A DNA stretch of 64,000 bases from an uncultured Lachnospiraceae bacterium. GTDB taxonomy: Bacteria; Bacillota; Clostridia; Lachnospirales; Lachnospiraceae. Positions 60,106-64,000 of the stretch are shown here, in pieces. The DNA lies in assembly GCA_946623875.1 (NCBI GenBank), contig CAMORO010000002.1, positions 1 to 64,000 on the forward strand, read 5' to 3'. The number at the start of each line of letters is the position of its first letter. The first letter of the stretch is position 1. The notes beneath the pieces were generated by a model. The model worked only from the letters and a program-made list of their open reading frames with translations. It made no database searches and was not told where the DNA came from. Made by a program: the position numbers and the translations under genes.

Positions 60106-61113
60106 TTAATCGTCGCTCATAAGCCTGTCGATTATACCACCCTTTGGCTGGGCATTTTTAACAACCTCACGTCTGGCTCCCGCAGGTGCGCCGGGTTGTC
60201 TTACCGCCCCGTGAGCCGGACCGTCAGGCCTGACTGTCTCGGCGATTGCCGTTAACGATCCCGCAAGATTGGCTATATCGGTAGGTACCACTATCTTGGT
60301 TGCCTGACCGTCAGCCATCTTTTCGGCTGTTTCATATGATTTGAGCTGAAGATACTGCAACGAAGGGCGTGCCTCGTTGATAAGCTTGATACCCTCGGCT
60401 CTTGCACGCTGAACAGCCAGCAATGCCTCTGCTTCACCTTCCGCCTCTCTGATACGCTGTTCCTTAACTGCCTCGGCACGGAGTATGGCGGCCTGTTTCT
60501 CACCTTCTGCAAGTGTTATGGCTGACTGCTTTTTACCTTCTGCGGTAAGTATTGCTTCACGTTTCTCACGTTCCGCCCTCATCTGCTTTTCCATGGCATC
60601 CTGAATTGAACGGGGCGGCTGAATGTTCTTAACCTCTACACGGCTGACCTTTATACCCCATTTATCGGTTGCATCATCAAGAATGGTGGTTATCTGGGCA
60701 TTGATATTATCACGGGATGTAAGCGTCTCATCCAACGTCATGCTTCCTATGATATTTCTCAGAGTAGTTGCCGAAAGATTCTCTATGGCTGCAATAGGAC
60801 GTTCAACACCGTAAGTGAACAGTTCGGCATTAAACACCTGGAAGAAAACAACCGAATCAACCATCATGGTAACATTATCTTTTGTTATAACCGGCTGCGG
60901 CTCAAAATCGGCAACCTGTTCCTTAAGAGACACCTTCTTAACAACCCTGTCTATGAAGGGCCACATAAAATTAAGTCCGGCACTCAGAGTTGTCTTATAC
61001 TTGCCGAGTTCCTCAACTATATATGCACTGGCCTGAGGAACAATACACAGACTTTTAAATAGAATGATGATAAGTAAAACGATGATAACGAAAAAAGCTG
61101 TTAATCCCTGCAT
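60106..61113 (-). CDS. SPFH/Band 7 (stomatin-like) membrane protein
   Basis: IVPQASAYIVEELGKYKTTLSAGLNFMWPFIDRV; MMVDSVVFFQVFNAE; Ala/Glu-rich coiled coil EAEGEAEALLAVQRARAEGIKLI. Confidence 0.94.
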   Translation of the reverse strand: MQGLTAFFVIIVLLIIILFKSLCIVPQASAYIVEELGKYKTTLSAGLNFMWPFIDRVVKKVSLKEQVADFEPQPVITKDNVTMMVDSVVFFQVFNAELFTYGVERPIAAIENLSATTLRNIIGSMTLDETLTSRDNINAQITTILDDATDKWGIKVSRVEVKNIQPPRSIQDAMEKQMRAEREKREAILTAEGKKQSAITLAEGEKQAAILRAEAVKEQRIREAEGEAEALLAVQRARAEGIKLINEARPSLQYLQLKSYETAEKMADGQATKIVVPTDIANLAGSLTAIAETVRPDGPAHGAVRQPGAPAGARREVVKNAQPKGGIIDRLMSDD

Positions 61114-61228
61114 GACAAAACCCTCCTTTTTCTCTAATGCCTATAACATCCTCATATTTTTACAGTTATCAAATAATCACTCATATTATACATCAAAAAT
61201 AAATATAATCATATCTTTTATTGTGTTT

Positions 61229-61435
61229 TTACGGTGCTTCTATGAATTTTTCATTATGTTCGCCGAGCAAAACATTTTCAATGGAGTTATATGCGGTTTC
61301 ATCAATGGCATCATCAAGTCCGGTCAACGCCTTGAAAGGTGAGAACTGCGCCGCACGGTTCTCCATTGGCATCCGCGGATGCTTCAGGGACGTATGATGT
61401 TCCATATCTATTATCTTAAGGTACTTATCATTCAT
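61229..61435 (-). CDS. YolD-like small protein associated with UmuC
   Basis: HPRMPMENRAAQFSPFKALTGLDDAIDETA; starts 2 nt after the polymerase stop. Confidence 0.75.
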   Translation of the reverse strand: MNDKYLKIIDMEHHTSLKHPRMPMENRAAQFSPFKALTGLDDAIDETAYNSIENVLLGEHNEKFIEAP

Positions 61436-61437
61436 AA

Positions 61438-62985
61438 CTATGCCTTATGTCCTCCGATCTGACTGTTTCGTTCACGTGTCATTGCTCCTTCAATGAAATT
61501 GCTGCCTTTAAGTACGGCATTTTTACCAAATTTGTTTTTGATATCAATAAGTGCGTGCTGCATGTTCTTTTCTTTTTTCAGCCTTTGGGCTTCAATTCTG
61601 TCCTTTTCCTTTAGCATTTCATAATCGGTAAAAAGATCCATCTGTTCATAAGCTGTGTTATCCTCCACATCCTTTTCGTTTATAACGTGATTTGCGGTTA
61701 CATATATACGCCTTACCAGCAGTAAGGGATCGATTATGCTGTCATATAAGGACATTACAGCCTTAAGTATATCTTCCGTTGATGAAGAATATGACTTGAG
61801 GTTCACACTTCCGTGTGCATGCTTTGGAACCTGTCTGCCATAATGATCGGAAGTGATCTCACCCTTATAAGCCGAAGCTCTTTCCGGGTCTTTCAGGTTT
61901 TCTATATCATAACCTACAGTAAGTACTATCTGGTCGGTCATCAGGCTGTTTTCAACAAGGTCAAGAACAAGAAGATCCGTCATTTCCCATACAATAAGGC
62001 GGGCTTTTTCAGCAGTATAAGGTTCCTTTAATACCTGGCCGTTTCCTACAGAGGACGATTCCGGTTTGTATGCTTTAATGTCCGATATCCGACACGGTTC
62101 GTAACCCCATGCATGATCTATCAGAAGCTCGGCATTCACACCGAACAGCCTGTAAAGGAGATCCTCGTTAAGATAATCGTTAGCGCTTCCCACCGAGCAC
62201 AGCGCCACATCACCCATGGTATACATCCCATGCTGTTCAAGCTTCCTTGCGATACCTCTGCCTACCCTCCAGAAATCGGTAAGCGGTCTGTGTGACCACA
62301 ACTGCCTTCGATAGCTCATTTCATCCAGTTGTGCTACCCTTACCCCGTCTTCATCCGGTGCAACATGCTTGGCAACTATATCCATAGCAACCTTACAAAG
62401 AAACATATTGGTTCCGATGCCTGCGGTTGCGGTTATTCCCGTCTCCCTTAACACATGCCTGATAATGATAACAGCAAGTTCATGGGGTGTGCGTCCGTAT
62501 GTTTTAAGATAATCAGTAACATCCATGAATACTTCATCTACTGAGTAAACATGGATGTCTTCGGGGGCAATATACTTAAGGTATATATTATATATTCTTG
62601 TACTGATCTCCATATAGCGTGCCATATGAGGCACAGCGGTAATATATGACAGTTTCAGGTCAGGCCTTTTGTTGATTTCGGTTGCGTTATCGGAGCTGCC
62701 TGTAAAATCACTTCCGTTAAGCTTCCTCAACCGTTCTTCGTTTACTTTTTTTACGGCGCTTACAACTTCAAAAAGCCTTGCCCTTCCCGGAATACCGTAA
62801 GCCTTTAGTGAAGGAGATACGGCAAGACAGATCGTCTTCTCTGTCCTTGAAGCATCCGCGACCACCAGATTGGTGGTAAGCGGATCAAGCCCCATATCAA
62901 CACATTCAACGGATGCATAGAAGGATTTAAGATCTATTGCTATGTAATATCTTTCATCATTCATTTCGGTTACTCTTATTTTCAC
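61438..62985 (-). CDS. Y-family DNA polymerase (UmuC/DinB-like)
   Basis: YIAIDLKSFYASVECVDMGLDPLTTNLVVAD; YSVDEVFMDVTDYLKTYGRTPHELA; TATAGIGTNMFLCKVAMDIVAKH. Confidence 0.93.
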   Translation of the reverse strand: MKIRVTEMNDERYYIAIDLKSFYASVECVDMGLDPLTTNLVVADASRTEKTICLAVSPSLKAYGIPGRARLFEVVSAVKKVNEERLRKLNGSDFTGSSDNATEINKRPDLKLSYITAVPHMARYMEISTRIYNIYLKYIAPEDIHVYSVDEVFMDVTDYLKTYGRTPHELAVIIIRHVLRETGITATAGIGTNMFLCKVAMDIVAKHVAPDEDGVRVAQLDEMSYRRQLWSHRPLTDFWRVGRGIARKLEQHGMYTMGDVALCSVGSANDYLNEDLLYRLFGVNAELLIDHAWGYEPCRISDIKAYKPESSSVGNGQVLKEPYTAEKARLIVWEMTDLLVLDLVENSLMTDQIVLTVGYDIENLKDPERASAYKGEITSDHYGRQVPKHAHGSVNLKSYSSSTEDILKAVMSLYDSIIDPLLLVRRIYVTANHVINEKDVEDNTAYEQMDLFTDYEMLKEKDRIEAQRLKKEKNMQHALIDIKNKFGKNAVLKGSNFIEGAMTRERNSQIGGHKA

Positions 62986-63019
62986 TGTTTGAGTTCACTT
63001 ATGACGTGCCGCATTCGGG

Positions 63020-64000
63020 TCATACCGGATTGCTCTTGTCAACAAGCTTTTCAAATTCCTTTCTGCAGTGTGAAAAGCTCTTCATAACCCTGGGCGAGAA
63101 AGCACCGCATTCGCCGTTCTGTATCATATTGTAAGCTTCATCACAGGAAAATGCATCCTTGTATACACGTTTGCTGACCAAAGCATCATAACAGTCGGCG
63201 ACGGAAACTATCTGCGCGGATATCGGTATCGAATCACCCTTGAGTTCATCCGGATAACCACGTCCGTCATACTTCTCATGATGATGCCTGCATATTTCCA
63301 TGCTTATCTGCATATAAGTCTTATCCCAGTCAGCAGGCATTTTCTTAAGTATTTCGGTTCCGCTTATTGTATGAGTCTTCATTATCTCATATTCTTCGTT
63401 TGTAAGCCTGCCGGGCTTTAACAGAATACTGTCGGGGATCATTATCTTACCGACATCATGCAGCGCGCTTGCTGATGTTATTACGGCAACAAGCTCTGGC
63501 GTAAGCCCGAATTCCGGATAATCCTCCATTACCTGGTTGGCAAGTACATTGGTAAAATCCTGTACTCTTCGTACATGCTGTCCGCTCTCTTCATCCCTTC
63601 CTTCAACGACATTACCCATTAGCTCAATGATGTCATTGTTCATACGGTTAAGGGATTCGTTCTTCTCCTTGAGCTCTGCCGTACGGTCGGCAACCATCTG
63701 CTCAAGCTTCTCCTGTTCTTCTTTCTCTTTTCTTAATTCCTCGTCAACATTGTGGAAGCCGAGAATGAAACCGAACAGCCTTCCGTCCGCGTAATCGGCA
63801 ACACATTTGATCTGGTAATATTCAAGAGTTCCTCCGTTGTCAACGCGGAAGTTAATGAAATACGCCACATCCTTCATAAGATGTTTACGAATGTGGTTCT
63901 TAGTCATAAGATGCAGGAATTCCTTACGGTCTTCGGGTACTACGATATTTTCCGCCATAAGCTGCATCATACGTGTGAAGTTATGTTCGTTCTCCCAGTC
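63020..64000 (-). CDS. HD-GYP domain phosphodiesterase with PAS-like N terminus (truncated by window edge)
   Basis: ALHDVGKIMIPDSILLKPGRLTNEEYEIMKTHT; CRHHHEKYDGRGYPDELKGDSIPISAQIVSVADCYDAL; reading frame stays open to base 64000. Confidence 0.9.
   Translation of the reverse strand, partial: DWENEHNFTRMMQLMAENIVVPEDRKEFLHLMTKNHIRKHLMKDVAYFINFRVDNGGTLEYYQIKCVADYADGRLFGFILGFHNVDEELRKEKEEQEKLEQMVADRTAELKEKNESLNRMNNDIIELMGNVVEGRDEESGQHVRRVQDFTNVLANQVMEDYPEFGLTPELVAVITSASALHDVGKIMIPDSILLKPGRLTNEEYEIMKTHTISGTEILKKMPADWDKTYMQISMEICRHHHEKYDGRGYPDELKGDSIPISAQIVSVADCYDALVSKRVYKDAFSCDEAYNMIQNGECGAFSPRVMKSFSHCRKEFEKLVDKSNPV

Overview
This 64 kb window looks like chromosomal core DNA from a Lachnospiraceae-type Firmicute; the taxonomic guess rests on gene order and protein flavour only. 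About 1-45 kb is mostly + strand housekeeping genes: a type IIA topoisomerase pair, rsmD-coaD, pepD, two pseudouridine synthases, recU, a partial his operon (hisZ-G-D-B-hisIE fusion), a radical-SAM pair plus RNase G, mutS-mutL-miaA, radC, a mreBCD/PBP2/minC/rodA/mgsA cluster, yggS-sepF, aroB, lspA-rluD. About 46-64 kb is mixed: ttcA-like, NhaC, FHA-GGDEF, a tyrosine recombinase, MscS, lexA, and a - strand rplU-prp-rpmA-obg-yhbY-nadD-yqeK-rsfS cluster. It ends with an ECF sigma/SPFH cluster, a Y-family polymerase with a YolD-like partner, and a truncated HD-GYP protein. I saw no tRNA, rRNA, CRISPR array, prophage or transposase. The main second-look items are: (1) a HisF/HisA-like barrel fused to HisIE whose catalytic Asp appears to be Tyr; (2) minC without minD/minE at its usual locus; (3) a degenerate MreB in the mreBCD operon; (4) a hairpin plus ~60 bp tandem-repeat block upstream of ttcA; (5) a 145 bp nested-inverted-repeat element with dispersed fragments; (6) an SPFH / membrane protein / ECF sigma / leader-peptide-like small protein cluster; (7) a perfect promoter-overlapping dyad at the his operon. 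No wholly new system can be demonstrated from sequence alone.
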